Shown: positions 1 to 9,610, counted from the first letter of the stretch. The stretch: DNA of 64,000 nt from an uncultured Planktomarina sp. (GCA_905182455.1 CAJJBJ010000002.1:558001-622000), one strand, 5' to 3'. Translations and numbers: made by a program. The notes: generated by a model not told the origin, from the sequence alone.

Positions 1-123
1 GGATCCTATCCGGCCAATAGCGAGACAGAGTTTAGGCCCATTCAGCACGCAATCGTCTGAAAAAGGGCAATTAGCTTTAGCACTAAGGTCTTCTTGGACA
101 TCGTGATTAAAGGGAGCGCTCAT
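1..123 (-). CDS. N-terminal 41 codons of an unrecognised protein (cut by window edge)
   Basis: Reading the minus strand from an ATG at 123 gives an open frame that runs without a stop to position 1, so only the N-terminus is present. A purine-rich ribosome site (GAGGAGC) lies about six bases upstream of the ATG, which supports a real start. The visible peptide begins MSAPFNHDVQEDLSAKANCP and contains three cysteines at residues 19, 25 and 34, with spacing CPFSDDC, which could bind a metal but is too short to classify. I do not recognise the family. The rest of the gene lies to the left of the window. Confidence 0.55.
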   Translation of the reverse strand, partial: MSAPFNHDVQEDLSAKANCPFSDDCVLNGPKLCLAIGRIGS

Positions 124-456
124 AATAAAGCTCCTCTATTTAGGGTCTTATTGTTGAGTAAAGGCGTGAAATATGTAGTAGTAATTAATTGCAGATATAC
201 TGCTTACCGACATGTACAGTTATACAATAAAATGCTGAAAATAAATGTAAAATGACATTATATTACTTATATTCAACTGTTTCTTAGGTACTGGGCCTTG
301 AGAAGTAGTAATACCCAGACAGATTAAACGTGTAGGGAACTCTTTTGGTCAGTAATTTGGTCAACACTATCTCCAGCCCAATACTTGGAAAAAGCTACTT
401 ATGAAAATTTTATCAGTAGGTTAATTACCGTAAGGCCGTTTTGGTCTGCTTGAATT
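124..456. other. Gene-free AT-rich stretch between partial CDS and tRNA-Leu
   Basis: About 330 bases without a convincing reading frame on either strand. It is clearly more A/T-rich than the flanking genes and should hold the promoter of the minus-strand partial gene ending at 123. No inverted repeat, terminator or RNA fold stood out by eye. Confidence 0.5.
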
Positions 457-542
457 TGGTACCCAAGGCCGGACTCGAACCGGCACGCCCGTTAAAGCGG
501 GGGATTTTGAATCCCCTGCGTCTACCATTCCGCCACTTGGGC
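457..542 (-). tRNA. tRNA-Leu, anticodon CAA
   Basis: On the minus strand the 86-base sequence folds as a class II tRNA. The acceptor arm is GCCCAAG pairing with CUUGGGU (the first pair is G-U), the discriminator is A and the CCA end is encoded. The anticodon stem GGGGA/UCCCC encloses the loop UUCAAAA, so the anticodon is CAA (reads UUG, leucine). A long variable arm and a T arm with loop UUCGAGU follow. The long variable arm and anticodon agree with leucine identity. Confidence 0.97.
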
Positions 543-885
543 CCATTATTGTCGTTGGTGGGTCAGTCTAAGAGACCAGAGACACCCCAAAGCACATTAG
601 GCAGGATCGAACCAGAAGCAGCCGGTAAGTGAAACTTCGTATATGGTCCGAATCTTATAGGTTCTCGTATAATGGTTTTCTCGAAGGGTAAAGCCGGATA
701 TTCTATAGAAACGAGAATAAGACGCAGCCAAGATATATCCTTTCACAAAATCTCGACCGTGAATGTTATTTGGCGGTTTAGTGCGGATGAGCAGGCAAAA
801 CTCGCCGACCGATGCGGCCGAGTTCCGGCTATTATTCATACCCGAGTTGTGACACATAATGCCAAATTAACTTCAAGGGCATAGC
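543..885. other. Gene-free stretch upstream of tRNA-Leu and of the YqaA-like gene
   Basis: This 343-base interval separates the minus-strand tRNA from the plus-strand membrane-protein gene, so it should contain both promoters. Short open frames exist on both strands but have no ribosome site, no family resemblance and no neighbour coupling; I treat them as chance. Nothing else is recognisable. Confidence 0.45.
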
Positions 886-1464
886 ATGATAAAACGGATG
901 TATGATTGGACGCTCTCAATGGCAGGGCACCCCCGCGCGCTTTGGGTCTTGGCTTTCGTGGCCTTCATTGAAAGTTCGTTTTTTCCAATTCCACCGGATC
1001 TTCTATTGATCCCTTTGATCCTTGCTGCCCCTACGCGGGCGTTTTGGATCGCCTCTATTGCCGTGGTGGCCTCTGTGGCGGGCGGGGCATTTGGCTATAT
1101 CATCGGCGCCTTTGCCTTTGAGACCCTTGGTCAGCCAATTTTGACCAGCCTTAGCAATGCGGAAAGCATCGCAGAGTTCAATGATAAATTCAACTCCTAT
1201 GGCCTTTGGGCCGTGCTGGTGGCCGGGGTGACCCCCTTCCCTTTCAAAGTAATCACAATCATGTCCGGCTGGACAGGCATGCCCTTTGGAGTTTTCATTG
1301 TCAGCGCCATTGTGGCCCGCGCGCTGCGGTTTTTTGCGGTGGCGGCGTTACTGTATTATTTTGGCCCCCCTATTCGAGACTTCATTGAGCGGCGCTTAGG
1401 GCTGGTCTTCACGTTACTTGTCGTCATATTGATCGCAGGATTTTTCGCTTTTCGCTTTATCTAA
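886..1464 (+). CDS. YqaA/DedA-type (VTT domain) membrane protein
   Basis: The 192-residue protein belongs by pattern to the YqaA branch of the DedA/VTT membrane family. It has an early segment with the ESSFFPIPPD signature (about residues 29-38), two long hydrophobic segments around residues 40-85, a re-entrant-like stretch with the GVTPFPFKV motif near residues 114-122, and two further membrane segments at the C-terminus. Members of the wider family affect membrane lipid distribution and envelope integrity; the exact role of YqaA proteins is not established. The next gene, a DsbB homologue, starts 16 bases downstream, so the two are probably co-transcribed. Confidence 0.85.
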   Translation: MIKRMYDWTLSMAGHPRALWVLAFVAFIESSFFPIPPDLLLIPLILAAPTRAFWIASIAVVASVAGGAFGYIIGAFAFETLGQPILTSLSNAESIAEFNDKFNSYGLWAVLVAGVTPFPFKVITIMSGWTGMPFGVFIVSAIVARALRFFAVAALLYYFGPPIRDFIERRLGLVFTLLVVILIAGFFAFRFI

Positions 1465-1480
1465 ATTCAAGGGACATATT

Positions 1481-1951
1481 ATGACCTCACTGTCACCGCG
1501 CACTATGGCTCTTTATGCCGCTACTGGGTCTGCCTGTTTGCTCGCAGGCGCTTATGTGTTTCAGGCTTTGGGCTATGCGCCCTGCCAAATGTGTTTTTGG
1601 CAACGATACCCCCATGCAATAGCAGCTCTGATTGGAGTGGTCATAGTTGCTATTCCAAGCCGCCTCTTGATCGGCCTTGGCGCTTTGGCAGCCTTCACCA
1701 CCTCGGCTATTGGCGCGTTTCATGCCGGTGTTGAACAAAAATGGTGGGACGGCCCGGCCTCTTGTTCCGGTGATAGTAGCGGGTTGTTGGGGCTGTCTGG
1801 ACAAGACCTGCTGGCCACTGATGTGCTGGACAAGGTTGTGATGTGCGATGAGATTTCTTGGGCTTTCGCAGAGCTTTCAATGCCCGCTTGGAACGCTGTG
1901 TTTTCCGCCCTTCTCTGCGCGGTCTGGCTGATCGCCCTCCGGCGATCCTAG
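1481..1951 (+). CDS. dsbB: DsbB-family disulfide bond formation protein
   Basis: A 156-residue four-helix membrane protein with two periplasmic cysteine pairs. C35-x-x-C38 lies in the PCQMC motif after the first helix, and C95 and C122 lie in the second periplasmic loop. DsbB proteins pass electrons from periplasmic DsbA to membrane quinone, and in this family the first pair contacts the quinone while the second accepts electrons from DsbA. The length suits the shorter alphaproteobacterial DsbB form. It follows the YqaA-like gene closely. No dsbA is in the window. Confidence 0.88.
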   Translation: MTSLSPRTMALYAATGSACLLAGAYVFQALGYAPCQMCFWQRYPHAIAALIGVVIVAIPSRLLIGLGALAAFTTSAIGAFHAGVEQKWWDGPASCSGDSSGLLGLSGQDLLATDVLDKVVMCDEISWAFAELSMPAWNAVFSALLCAVWLIALRRS

Positions 1952-2200
1952 GCAGGCTTTCAGCCCATCTCAGCTGCGCCTGCGAATCCATCGTAGCGGC
2001 GGCAGATTGAGATGAAAAACGACTACCTCCCAGAGCCCTTTGCACTCATGTTTCACGGCAAATTTGCGCCGTATTGCAAAAACTTTGCAGCAAAGTTGAT
2101 TTGAGCATACTCCGAGGGCTCTAAGCAATTGCATCGCATATGTTTGAACAGTAATGTGTCAGACAACTATATATGGGATAATCCCAGACAGGTGGCCAGA

Positions 2201-3715
2201 ATGACAGATGACACAAACACACCCGACAGCGGCGAAACCAAGGCTCCGGCCGTCTCCGCCTATGATGGACCCTCGATCAGCATAACCCAGGAGATGAAGA
2301 CCTCCTATCTCGACTATGCGATGAGTGTGATTGTTAGCCGGGCGATCCCAGATCTGCGGGACGGTTTAAAGCCTGTTCACCGCCGCATTTTATATGCGAT
2401 GCATGAAACCAACAACACGCACGACAAACCCTACCGCAAATCATCGCGCCCTGTGGCTGAGGCCATGGGTAAATATCACCCCCACGGCGACAGCGCAATT
2501 TACGACGCTTTGGTGCGGATGGCGCAAGACTTCTCAATGTCTCTGGTTCTGCTGGACGGCCAAGGCAACTTCGGCTCAATGGATGGCGATAAAGCTGCGG
2601 CTTATCGTTATACAGAAGTGCGGATGGAAAAATCTGCACAGGCACTTTTGGCCGATATCGACAAAGATACGGTGGATTTCCAACTCAACTATGATGGCAA
2701 AGATACCGAGCCCACAGTGTTGCCGGCACGCTATCCCAATATGCTGGTAAATGGGGCCGGTGGTATCGCGGTTGGCATGGCCACGAACATCCCGCCGCAT
2801 AACCTTGGCGAAGTCGTTGACGCGACATTGGCCCTGATCGAAGATCCAGATCTCACATCAGAACAATTGATCGAATATATCCCCGGTCCGGACTTCCCGA
2901 CAGGGGGCGTCATGCTGGGCCGCACCGGCGCGCGCAAAGCTTATCTTGAAGGTCGTGGCAGCGTGATCAACCGGGCCAAAACCCGCTTTGAAGAGCTGCG
3001 CAAAGACCGTTGGGCAATTATCATCGAAGAGATCCCTTATCAGGTGAACAAAGCTGCAATGATTGAGAAGATTGCGGCCGAAGTGCGCGACAAACGCATC
3101 GAAGGCGTGGCGCATGTGCAAGACGAGTCTGATCGCAACGGCGTTCGGGTTGTGGTCGAGCTAAAGCGCGATGCCACCGCCGAAGTTGTTCTTAACCAGC
3201 TGTTTCGCTACACGCCGATGCAAACCTCCTTTGGCTGCAACATGCTGGCGTTAAATGGTGGCCGCCCTGAGCAGCTGACCCTGCGCCGCTTCCTCACCTG
3301 CTTTATTGATTTTCGCGAAGAAGTTGTGGCACGGCGGACCGCCTTCGAACTGCGCAAAGCCCGTGAGCGGAGCCATGTGCTCTGCGGCCTGGCTGTGGCG
3401 GTGACCAATGTTGATGAAATTGTCGCCACTATCCGCAAATCAAGCGATGCCGCAGAAGCGCGTCAGCAATTGATGGTGCGCCGCTGGCCGGCCGAGGATA
3501 TCGCAGGCTACATTCGCCTTATTGATGATCCAACCCAGAAAATGAACGATGACGGTACCTATAACCTGTCTGAAACCCAAGCGCGGGCCATTCTCGAACT
3601 GCGGTTGCAGCGTTTGACGCAGATTGGTGTGAAAGAAGTCACCGACGAGCTGGAAGTCTTGGCCGGTAAGATCAAAGAATATCTCGAGATTTTGTCATCA
3701 CGCGAACGATCATGA
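2201..3715 (+). CDS. gyrA: DNA gyrase subunit A, N-terminal part (gene broken at 3709)
   Basis: This frame encodes the catalytic part of GyrA: winged-helix domain, tower and the start of the coiled coil. The start at 2201 ([10 protein letters not shown]) is preferred over an upstream ATG-like codon at 2129 because conserved sequence begins soon after it. The active-site tyrosine is Y137 in AAAYRYTE. The quinolone-resistance region reads [11 protein letters not shown] with S98 and D102, the unmutated form. The frame stops at 3713-3715 inside a conserved stretch (LSSRER), and the protein continues in another frame from 3712. Restoring one A after 3709 gives ERIMSI and a single protein of about 919 residues. 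As gyrase is essential, either the base is a sequence error or two polypeptides are made through the ATGA overlap. Confidence 0.93.
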   Translation: MTDDTNTPDSGETKAPAVSAYDGPSISITQEMKTSYLDYAMSVIVSRAIPDLRDGLKPVHRRILYAMHETNNTHDKPYRKSSRPVAEAMGKYHPHGDSAIYDALVRMAQDFSMSLVLLDGQGNFGSMDGDKAAAYRYTEVRMEKSAQALLADIDKDTVDFQLNYDGKDTEPTVLPARYPNMLVNGAGGIAVGMATNIPPHNLGEVVDATLALIEDPDLTSEQLIEYIPGPDFPTGGVMLGRTGARKAYLEGRGSVINRAKTRFEELRKDRWAIIIEEIPYQVNKAAMIEKIAAEVRDKRIEGVAHVQDESDRNGVRVVVELKRDATAEVVLNQLFRYTPMQTSFGCNMLALNGGRPEQLTLRRFLTCFIDFREEVVARRTAFELRKARERSHVLCGLAVAVTNVDEIVATIRKSSDAAEARQQLMVRRWPAEDIAGYIRLIDDPTQKMNDDGTYNLSETQARAILELRLQRLTQIGVKEVTDELEVLAGKIKEYLEILSSRERS

Positions 3716-4959
3716 GCATCATCGCCGAAGAGCTGATGGAAGTGAAAACCAATTTCGCCGTGCCACGTCGGACTGAGATCATCGAATGGTCTGGCGACAT
3801 GATGGATGAAGACCTGATCGAGCGCGAAGAGATGGTTGTGACCGTCACGGCAGGCGGCTATATCAAACGGACCGCTTTGACCGACTTCCGGGCGCAAAAA
3901 CGTGGTGGCAAAGGCCTACAAGGCATGTCGACCAAAGACGAAGATGTGGTCACTACCATGTTTGTGGCCAACACCCATACGCAGCTGCTGTTTTTCAGCA
4001 CTGATGGCATGGCCTATAAAATGAAAACGTGGCGCCTGCCGATGGGTGGACGGACTGCTAAGGGCAAAGCCATTGTAAACATTCTACCGATTCCACCGGG
4101 CGTATCAGTGGCAGCTGTTATGCCAGTGGACCGCGAAGAGGTAGATTGGGGCGATTTGCAAATCGTATTTGCGACAACCCAAGGCGATGTGCGCCGCAAC
4201 CGCCTGTCAGACTTCACCAATGTTCGGTCCAACGGCAAGATTGCGATGAAGCTGCCCGAGGGGGTTGAGCTCGTAAATGCACGGATCTGTAGCGAAGATG
4301 ATGACGTGATGCTGACCACGGACAGTGGCCGGGCCATTCGCTTCTCCTCCACCGATCTGCGGGTGATGAACTCACGCGCCTCAACCGGTGTGCGGGGCAT
4401 CAGGCTCACGGGCTCTGATCGGGTTGTGTCGATGTCGGTGATCCGTCACTTCGAGGCCACCCCAGATGAACGCGTTGCCTATCTCAAAATGCGTCGGGCA
4501 ATGGCCGGTGTCACCGAGGATGAAGCCAGTGATGACGAAGTGCCCACAAATTTCGACCTCAGCCAAGAGCGTTATGCGGAAATGGCAGCTGTTGAAAACT
4601 TGATCTTGACAATCACCCGTGGTGGGTCGGGCAAACTGTCTTCCAGCCATGACTACCCTGTCCGGGGTCGCGGTGGCATGGGCGTTGCAGCCATGGACAA
4701 AGCCATGCGCGGCGGTCCAGTTGTGGCCAGCTTCCCGGTGGAGATGTCAGATCAGATCATGTTAGTGACCAGCAACGGCCAATCTATCCGTTGTCCCATC
4801 GATGGGATTTCGTTCAGATCTCGCAGCGCTGGCGGCGTGCGGGTGTTCAACACCAATGGCGATGAAAAAGTTGTGAGTGTGGCCTATATTCCAGATCAAG
4901 GCGATGATGATCTGGAAGAGGATCAAACGGCCGTTGAAAGACCACAAGCCACTGAATAG
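3712..4959 (+). CDS. gyrA: DNA gyrase subunit A, C-terminal part (continuation after frameshift)
   Basis: This 415-residue frame continues GyrA directly from the broken N-terminal frame. It holds the rest of the coiled coil ([15 protein letters not shown] onward) and the six-bladed DNA-wrapping beta-pinwheel. The GyrA box appears as [10 protein letters not shown] near residue 63; this box is typical of GyrA and is degenerate in ParC, so the gene is gyrA and not parC. The C-terminal tail is acidic, as in other GyrA proteins. The ATG at 3712 overlaps the TGA of the upstream frame as ATGA, which would allow coupled translation if the split were real. No separate ribosome site precedes it, which favours one interrupted gene. 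Confidence 0.9.
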   Translation: MSIIAEELMEVKTNFAVPRRTEIIEWSGDMMDEDLIEREEMVVTVTAGGYIKRTALTDFRAQKRGGKGLQGMSTKDEDVVTTMFVANTHTQLLFFSTDGMAYKMKTWRLPMGGRTAKGKAIVNILPIPPGVSVAAVMPVDREEVDWGDLQIVFATTQGDVRRNRLSDFTNVRSNGKIAMKLPEGVELVNARICSEDDDVMLTTDSGRAIRFSSTDLRVMNSRASTGVRGIRLTGSDRVVSMSVIRHFEATPDERVAYLKMRRAMAGVTEDEASDDEVPTNFDLSQERYAEMAAVENLILTITRGGSGKLSSSHDYPVRGRGGMGVAAMDKAMRGGPVVASFPVEMSDQIMLVTSNGQSIRCPIDGISFRSRSAGGVRVFNTNGDEKVVSVAYIPDQGDDDLEEDQTAVERPQATE

Positions 4960-4983
4960 GCTTAATATATTCGATAAACGAAC

Positions 4984-5021
4984 ATCACCAGTGCCCTTTG
5001 CGGGTGCTGGTGATTCTTTAT
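4984..5021 (+). terminator. Probable intrinsic terminator of gyrA
   Basis: ATCACCAG at 4984-4991 pairs with CTGGTGAT at 5007-5014. The stem is extended inward by two wobble pairs and three G-C pairs around a five-base loop, and is followed by a short T-rich tail (TCTTTA). It lies 25 bases after the gyrA stop codon. Confidence 0.65.
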
Positions 5022-5416
5022 GGCGGCATAAACCCTGAAGATTGTGCCATGATCCACCCATTACATTTAAAATCTCATATATCAGCGAATATACATATAC
5101 TGAGTTATATGCCACCTAAGCTACGCAGTGCTTCAAATACACCAAACAGGCTCGCTAAATTTCCTCAGGTGAGTTAATAATTTATCAAGATTTTTGAGAT
5201 TAAAGCGCACGTTAACGTGTCTGAACTCAAAATAAGTTTCGTTAGGGTCGTTTTGCCAATCTTGATTTGGTCTTTCGCCGCAACCGATAAGGTTAGTTTG
5301 TTGCAGTGTTATGTTCGGTTTAGGCAATTGGGTTTCTGACTTCACTGCCAGATAAGCAACATGAGTGACGGAATATGATCGCGGTAGCTCCAGTTGATGT
5401 GCGATTGCATTGCTTA
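5022..5416. other. Gene-free AT-rich interval between gyrA and the carboxypeptidase gene
   Basis: About 395 bases with no supported gene. A 70-codon minus-strand frame (5133-5345) would need a GTG start without a clear ribosome site and resembles nothing I know. Both flanking genes converge on this interval, so no promoter is required here; it may be decayed sequence. Confidence 0.4.
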
Positions 5417-5457
5417 AGACACGGCCCCTTGGGTGAGGGGGCCGTGTCTACTTTTTT
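5417..5457 (+). terminator. Strong intrinsic terminator (plus-strand orientation)
   Basis: AGACACGGCCCC at 5417-5428 pairs perfectly with GGGGCCGTGTCT at 5438-5449 around a nine-base loop, followed by six T residues at 5452-5457. The T-tract is on the plus strand, so it stops rightward transcripts. The same hairpin would also form in the transcript of the minus-strand carboxypeptidase gene ending at 5475, but without a good U-tract in that direction. Confidence 0.85.
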
Positions 5458-5474
5458 AAGCCTCTCGGTTGAGC

Positions 5475-6950
5475 TTAAAGGTCGTAAATATCGGAAAATT
5501 TTTGCTTCAAATAGGCCAGCAACGGTGCCTCAGAAGGTTCAAACCCACAGGCATCAGAGATGGTTTGACGTGGCAGCTTCAAGCCACCATGGCATTGCAC
5601 AGTGTCGCGCAGCCAATCGGTTGCTGAAGCAAGATTTCCAACCCGCAAATCTTCATCTAACTGAGGGCAGGCCTCGCGCAGCGTCTCATACAGACAGCCT
5701 GCATAGACATTGCCGAGCGAATAGGTCGGGAAGTAGCCGAACAGGCCTACAGACCAATGGACATCTTGCAAACACCCCTGTGAAGCAGAAGCCACATGAT
5801 AGCCAAAATCAGAATAGAACCGATCATTCCAAGCGGTTTGCAAATCTTTGACCTGCAAATCGCCCGAGACCAATGCACGCTCTAAATCAAAGCGCAGCAG
5901 GACATGCAGGTTATATTGCACCTCATCCGCCTCAGTTCGGATGAAACCTTGGCTTACCGAGTTGACCGATTTGTAAAAGGCCTCCGCTGAAGGAATGCCA
6001 AAATCACCAAAATGCGCCTGCATTTTCGAAAATAGAAACTCGGTAAATGCCCGGCTCCGGCCCAGCTGGTTTTCATAGATGCGGGACTGGCTTTCATGTA
6101 CCCCCATTGACGCGCCCTGCCCTATGGCTGTCAGCAGGTATTTAGGGTCAACATTTTGCTCATAGCAGCCGTGTCCCACCTCATGAATGGTTGAATAAAA
6201 ACAATTGAACGGATCGTCAGGATTGGTCCGAGTGGTGATCCGCACATCTTGGCCAGACCCCGAAGAGAAGGGATGCACCGCCTTATCTATGCGCCCACGT
6301 TTGAGATCATAGCCAAATTTTTCAGCCAATAAGTTAGAAATCTGCAACTGAGCAGCTTCGTCAAAAGGTCCCTGCATCGCCCGCGCTGGTTCTTTTTCCA
6401 AGATCGCACCACGCAGTTCGACCAATCCGGGGCGCAATGCTCCAAACATCTGCTCTAATTCCGCAGCGGATGTGCCCGGCTCATAATCGGCCAACATAGT
6501 GTCATAAACATCAGCGCCTACGGCTAAGGCTTGGCCCTCTTCGCGCTTCAGTGCCAGCACCTCCTCTAACACCGGGGCAAAGGCTACAAAATCATCTGCC
6601 GCCCGCGCCGCGGCCCATTTGCCCTGCGCCATGGAGGTTGTGCTGGCAATTGCTTCGGCCAAATCACCGGGGACTTTGACCGCCCGCTCAAACGACAGTC
6701 TGATCTCTCGCAGCTGCGCCTGTGTCACACCATCTTGAGTGCCGATATGAATTTGGCTCAACCATTCTCCAACCCGCGCATCGCATCGACGTGCGTGTAA
6801 AACACCCTCAAGAGCGGCCATCTCCGCGCCTCGTTGATCGCCAGAGTTTTCCGGCATCATCGTTTCTTGATCCCAGCCCAAACGGCCAGAGACTTGGCTC
6901 AACGCCTGAGTTTGGCTGTCAAATTTCAACAGATCATTTAACGCAGTCAT
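5475..6950 (-). CDS. M32 family metallocarboxypeptidase (carboxypeptidase Taq type)
   Basis: The protein of 491 residues has the M32 zinc motif HEVGH at residues 256-260, followed by the HESQSR motif that marks this family. M32 enzymes are cytoplasmic zinc carboxypeptidases that release C-terminal residues from peptides. The start at 6950 (MTALNDLLKF) is chosen because the preceding heme A synthase gene ends there in an ATGA overlap; a longer frame upstream would run inside that gene. The length and single-domain helical make-up match the usual family size of about 500 residues. Convergent with gyrA. Confidence 0.93.
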   Translation of the reverse strand: MTALNDLLKFDSQTQALSQVSGRLGWDQETMMPENSGDQRGAEMAALEGVLHARRCDARVGEWLSQIHIGTQDGVTQAQLREIRLSFERAVKVPGDLAEAIASTTSMAQGKWAAARAADDFVAFAPVLEEVLALKREEGQALAVGADVYDTMLADYEPGTSAAELEQMFGALRPGLVELRGAILEKEPARAMQGPFDEAAQLQISNLLAEKFGYDLKRGRIDKAVHPFSSGSGQDVRITTRTNPDDPFNCFYSTIHEVGHGCYEQNVDPKYLLTAIGQGASMGVHESQSRIYENQLGRSRAFTEFLFSKMQAHFGDFGIPSAEAFYKSVNSVSQGFIRTEADEVQYNLHVLLRFDLERALVSGDLQVKDLQTAWNDRFYSDFGYHVASASQGCLQDVHWSVGLFGYFPTYSLGNVYAGCLYETLREACPQLDEDLRVGNLASATDWLRDTVQCHGGLKLPRQTISDACGFEPSEAPLLAYLKQKFSDIYDL

Positions 6951-8089
6951 GATTTTAGCCTCACAGAAGTTGCAATCGGATAACCTGCCAAGAACCGCCC
7001 ATGGATCACCGCGAGCCAGAGCAGAATAGCTGTAAACTGATGGAGAATGGCCAAACTCCAAGGCGATGAGTTCATCACAGTCACAACACCCAGGACCATC
7101 TGCAATATCAACAACAAACCAACAGTACCAAAAGCTGCACGGGTCATTTTATGGGCAGAGGCTTTGGCGCGCAGTGCAACCACTATGCCAAAGGCAAACA
7201 GCAGATAGGCGCTCATCCGGTGGATAAACTGCACCAAACCATCATCCTCAAAAAAATTGCGCCACCATGGGGTAAGGCTAAACAGATCTGGCGGTAAAAA
7301 ACCACCGGCCATTAAGGGCCAATCTGTATAATTGCGGCCCGCATCAATGCCCGCCACTAATGCCCCCAGCAACACCTGAAGCGCCACGAAATGCATCAAC
7401 CCCGTGGACATCCCAAACAATTTACGTTCCCGCACCCGGCGCGCTTGCAACAGCTCTGCTTCAGACCGCCCAAACAGCTGAAGGATCCAGAATATATAGC
7501 CCAGCAACGCAAAAGCAGCACCCAGATGTGTCATGAGCCAGTAGGAAGCCACGTCGATTCGAACACCGTCCAATCCAGAATTGACCATCAACCAGCCAAT
7601 AAAACCCTGCAATCCAATGAAAGGCCCAATGGCAAACAGCAATAGCCTGCGGGTTTTAGGTAATTTTCCAAGAGCCAATAAGAGCAAGAACCCTGCGAGC
7701 CACACCAGCCCGATGAATCGGCCCAATTGACGATGCCCCCATTCCCACCAGAAAATGGTTTTAAACTCAGCTAGTGACATGGCGGTGTTCTGCAAGGTGA
7801 ATTCAGCGGTGGTTTTATAAGCTGCAAAAGCCACGTCCCAGGCCGCCACATTCAGCGGCGGCACCGCCCCCATTACCGGATCCCATTCGGTGATCGACAA
7901 GCCACTATCGGTGAGCCGCGTCAAACCACCTACTGTGATCATGATCACAATCAACCCCACCAAAGCCCAAAGCCATAGGCGCACCAAACCGCGCTCCGAA
8001 CCTTCATCGCGGGAGATGGCCCCGACGACTGCGGCTGTGATTTTGGTGTCGTTTCCGACCTCTTCAAAAATACTACGTTTATCAGACAT
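6947..8089 (-). CDS. ctaA: Heme A synthase (COX15/CtaA)
   Basis: A 380-residue polytopic membrane protein of the COX15/CtaA family, which oxidises the C8 methyl group of heme O to make heme A for aa3-type cytochrome oxidases. The signature GGLTRLTDSGLSITEW lies near residues 58-73, and the histidines expected to bind the two hemes occur in membrane segments (EWGHRQLGR, THLGAAFAL, FIHRMSAYLL, LHQFTAILL). About eight membrane segments are visible, and the length is that of the alphaproteobacterial two-repeat form. Its stop overlaps the start of the carboxypeptidase gene (ATGA), so the two are translationally linked. Confidence 0.93.
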   Translation of the reverse strand: MSDKRSIFEEVGNDTKITAAVVGAISRDEGSERGLVRLWLWALVGLIVIMITVGGLTRLTDSGLSITEWDPVMGAVPPLNVAAWDVAFAAYKTTAEFTLQNTAMSLAEFKTIFWWEWGHRQLGRFIGLVWLAGFLLLLALGKLPKTRRLLLFAIGPFIGLQGFIGWLMVNSGLDGVRIDVASYWLMTHLGAAFALLGYIFWILQLFGRSEAELLQARRVRERKLFGMSTGLMHFVALQVLLGALVAGIDAGRNYTDWPLMAGGFLPPDLFSLTPWWRNFFEDDGLVQFIHRMSAYLLFAFGIVVALRAKASAHKMTRAAFGTVGLLLILQMVLGVVTVMNSSPWSLAILHQFTAILLWLAVIHGRFLAGYPIATSVRLKS

Positions 8090-8137
8090 GTCGTGCCCCT
8101 TTGTTGAGGGTTAATCTAGAGCTGGCAGGCTCCGCAT

Positions 8138-8884
8138 TCAACCGCGCTCTTTCCAACGGACCATTTGGCGCATGGTGCCATGCAGGATCTGCACATCGGC
8201 TTTGGTCAAAGGCATCCGTGACCATAGATTTCGCAGGTTCACTTTCATGCTTGCAGCCTTGGTTTTTGGGAAGAAAAATCCTGCCTTATCAAGTCTTTGC
8301 TCAAAGTGTTCAGCCAGTTTTTCAACCTCAAGCCCACTGGCCCATTCTGCCTTGGTCATATCCATCGACTCGGCCGCAATCTCAGACACATGCCGTTGCC
8401 ATTCATAGCTCATCAGCAAGACACATTGTGCCAAGTTCAAAGATGCAAACTGCGGGTTCACCGGCACCGAAATAATGGCGTTGGCACGAATAATATCGTC
8501 ATTTTCAAGTCCCGCCCGTTCAGGGCCAAACATCACGGCCACTTTTTGTCCCGCGGCAATACGTTTCGCCGCTTCGGCCATAGCATGTTCAGGACTAAAA
8601 ACGGGCTTTGTAAGATCACGAGACCGTGCTGTCGTCGCCATCACAAAGGTTGTATCGGCCAAAGCCTCTGCCGTTGTGTCAAACAAGCGGGCCTCGTCAA
8701 GCAACCGCCCAGCTCCGCTGGCCATGGCAACCGCCTTTTGATTGGGCCAGCCATCGCGCGGATCAACAATACGCATATGGTCTAAACCAAAGTTCCACAT
8801 GGCCCGCGCAGCAGCGCCAATGTTTTCGCCCATCTGGGGCCGAATAAGGATGAATGCGGGTTGTTGGAGCAATGAGGGTATCAT
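8138..8884 (-). CDS. trmJ: tRNA (cytidine/uridine-2'-O)-methyltransferase, TrmJ type
   Basis: This 248-residue protein has the SPOUT fold signatures of the TrmH/TrmJ family: an N-terminal motif with RPQMGENIGAAARAMWNFG (residues about 15-33) and a C-terminal knot with GPERAGLENDDI and SLNLAQCVLL. TrmJ methylates the ribose at tRNA position 32 using S-adenosylmethionine. The C-terminal tail of about 80 residues fits the TrmJ dimerisation region rather than the shorter TrmL. It is divergent from the ThiE-like gene, with about 100 bases between starts. Confidence 0.85.
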   Translation of the reverse strand: MIPSLLQQPAFILIRPQMGENIGAAARAMWNFGLDHMRIVDPRDGWPNQKAVAMASGAGRLLDEARLFDTTAEALADTTFVMATTARSRDLTKPVFSPEHAMAEAAKRIAAGQKVAVMFGPERAGLENDDIIRANAIISVPVNPQFASLNLAQCVLLMSYEWQRHVSEIAAESMDMTKAEWASGLEVEKLAEHFEQRLDKAGFFFPKTKAASMKVNLRNLWSRMPLTKADVQILHGTMRQMVRWKERG

Positions 8885-8984
8885 AGTTTCTCATAGCGCC
8901 CACAGCCGCGCGCGACAAGCGGTGGCCAAAGCCAATTTGTCACGCTATAGCGCGATGGACGACAGTCCAATTGGAGCCGAACAG

Positions 8985-9608
8985 ATGAGCACTCAAGACT
9001 TGCCACAGATCTACCTGGTCACGCCCACCGTGCTGGACTTGGAAACCTACCCCGCGCAGCTCGCACGGATATTGGACAGCGTTGACATAGCGTGCCTGCG
9101 CCTCGGCTTGGCCAGCACGGATGAAGATGAAATCGCTCGTACAGCTGACGCCTTACGAGACGTGGCGCATGCCCGCGACATCATGCTTGTGATCGAGCGT
9201 CACGCCTTGATGGTTGACCGGCTTGGATTGGACGGCGTTCATCTGATGAATAGCGGCCGCAATCTGCGCCAATTGCGCAAAGACATGGGCGACGACGTGA
9301 TCCTAGGAGCCTTTTGCAACACATCTCGTCATGAGGGCATCAGCGCCGGAGAAGCCGGAGCCGATTACGTCAGCTTCGGCCCTGTGGCCGCATCGACCTT
9401 AGGCGATGGCAACCAAGTTGATCCTGAGCTTTTGTCTTGGTGGAGCGAAATGATCGAGGTTCCAGTGGTGGTTGAAGGTGGCCTCACACAGGGTTTGATC
9501 CACACCCTGTCCGACAAAGTAGATTTCTTCGCGATTGGCCCAGAAATTTGGAGCACTGAAGATCCGTTGCTTGCCCTTCAAGCGCTGGCAGCAGCCCGAG
9601 AAGGCTAG
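8985..9608 (+). CDS. Divergent thiamine phosphate synthase-like protein (ThiE fold)
   Basis: The 207-residue product aligns by pattern with ThiE/TenI TIM-barrel proteins. It has a YLVTP strand near the N-terminus, the GVHL segment that in ThiE precedes substrate residues, a GADYVSFGPV strand and a late VVVEGGL strand. The usual ThiE features after these points (an Asp after GVHLG and the T-x-T-K loop after the FGPV strand) are not conserved, so catalysis of thiazole-pyrimidine coupling is doubtful. The start at 8985 is set by GGAG at about 8972 with suitable spacing; an ATG at 8955 lacks such a site. A paralogue with altered or lost activity is likely. Confidence 0.7.
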   Translation: MSTQDLPQIYLVTPTVLDLETYPAQLARILDSVDIACLRLGLASTDEDEIARTADALRDVAHARDIMLVIERHALMVDRLGLDGVHLMNSGRNLRQLRKDMGDDVILGAFCNTSRHEGISAGEAGADYVSFGPVAASTLGDGNQVDPELLSWWSEMIEVPVVVEGGLTQGLIHTLSDKVDFFAIGPEIWSTEDPLLALQALAAAREG

Positions 9609-9610
9609 CC

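Noticed and set aside
597-884. Open frames on both strands between tRNA-Leu and the YqaA-like gene
   Set aside because: No ribosome sites, no family pattern, and they overlap each other; probably chance.
3712-4959. Second frame as a separate parC-like or GyrA C-terminal-domain gene
   Set aside because: It begins exactly where GyrA homology is lost in the first frame and contains a GyrA box, so it is the same gene.
5133-5345. 70-codon minus-strand frame after gyrA
   Set aside because: It needs a GTG start without a ribosome site, and the peptide resembles no family; treated as chance in AT-rich DNA.
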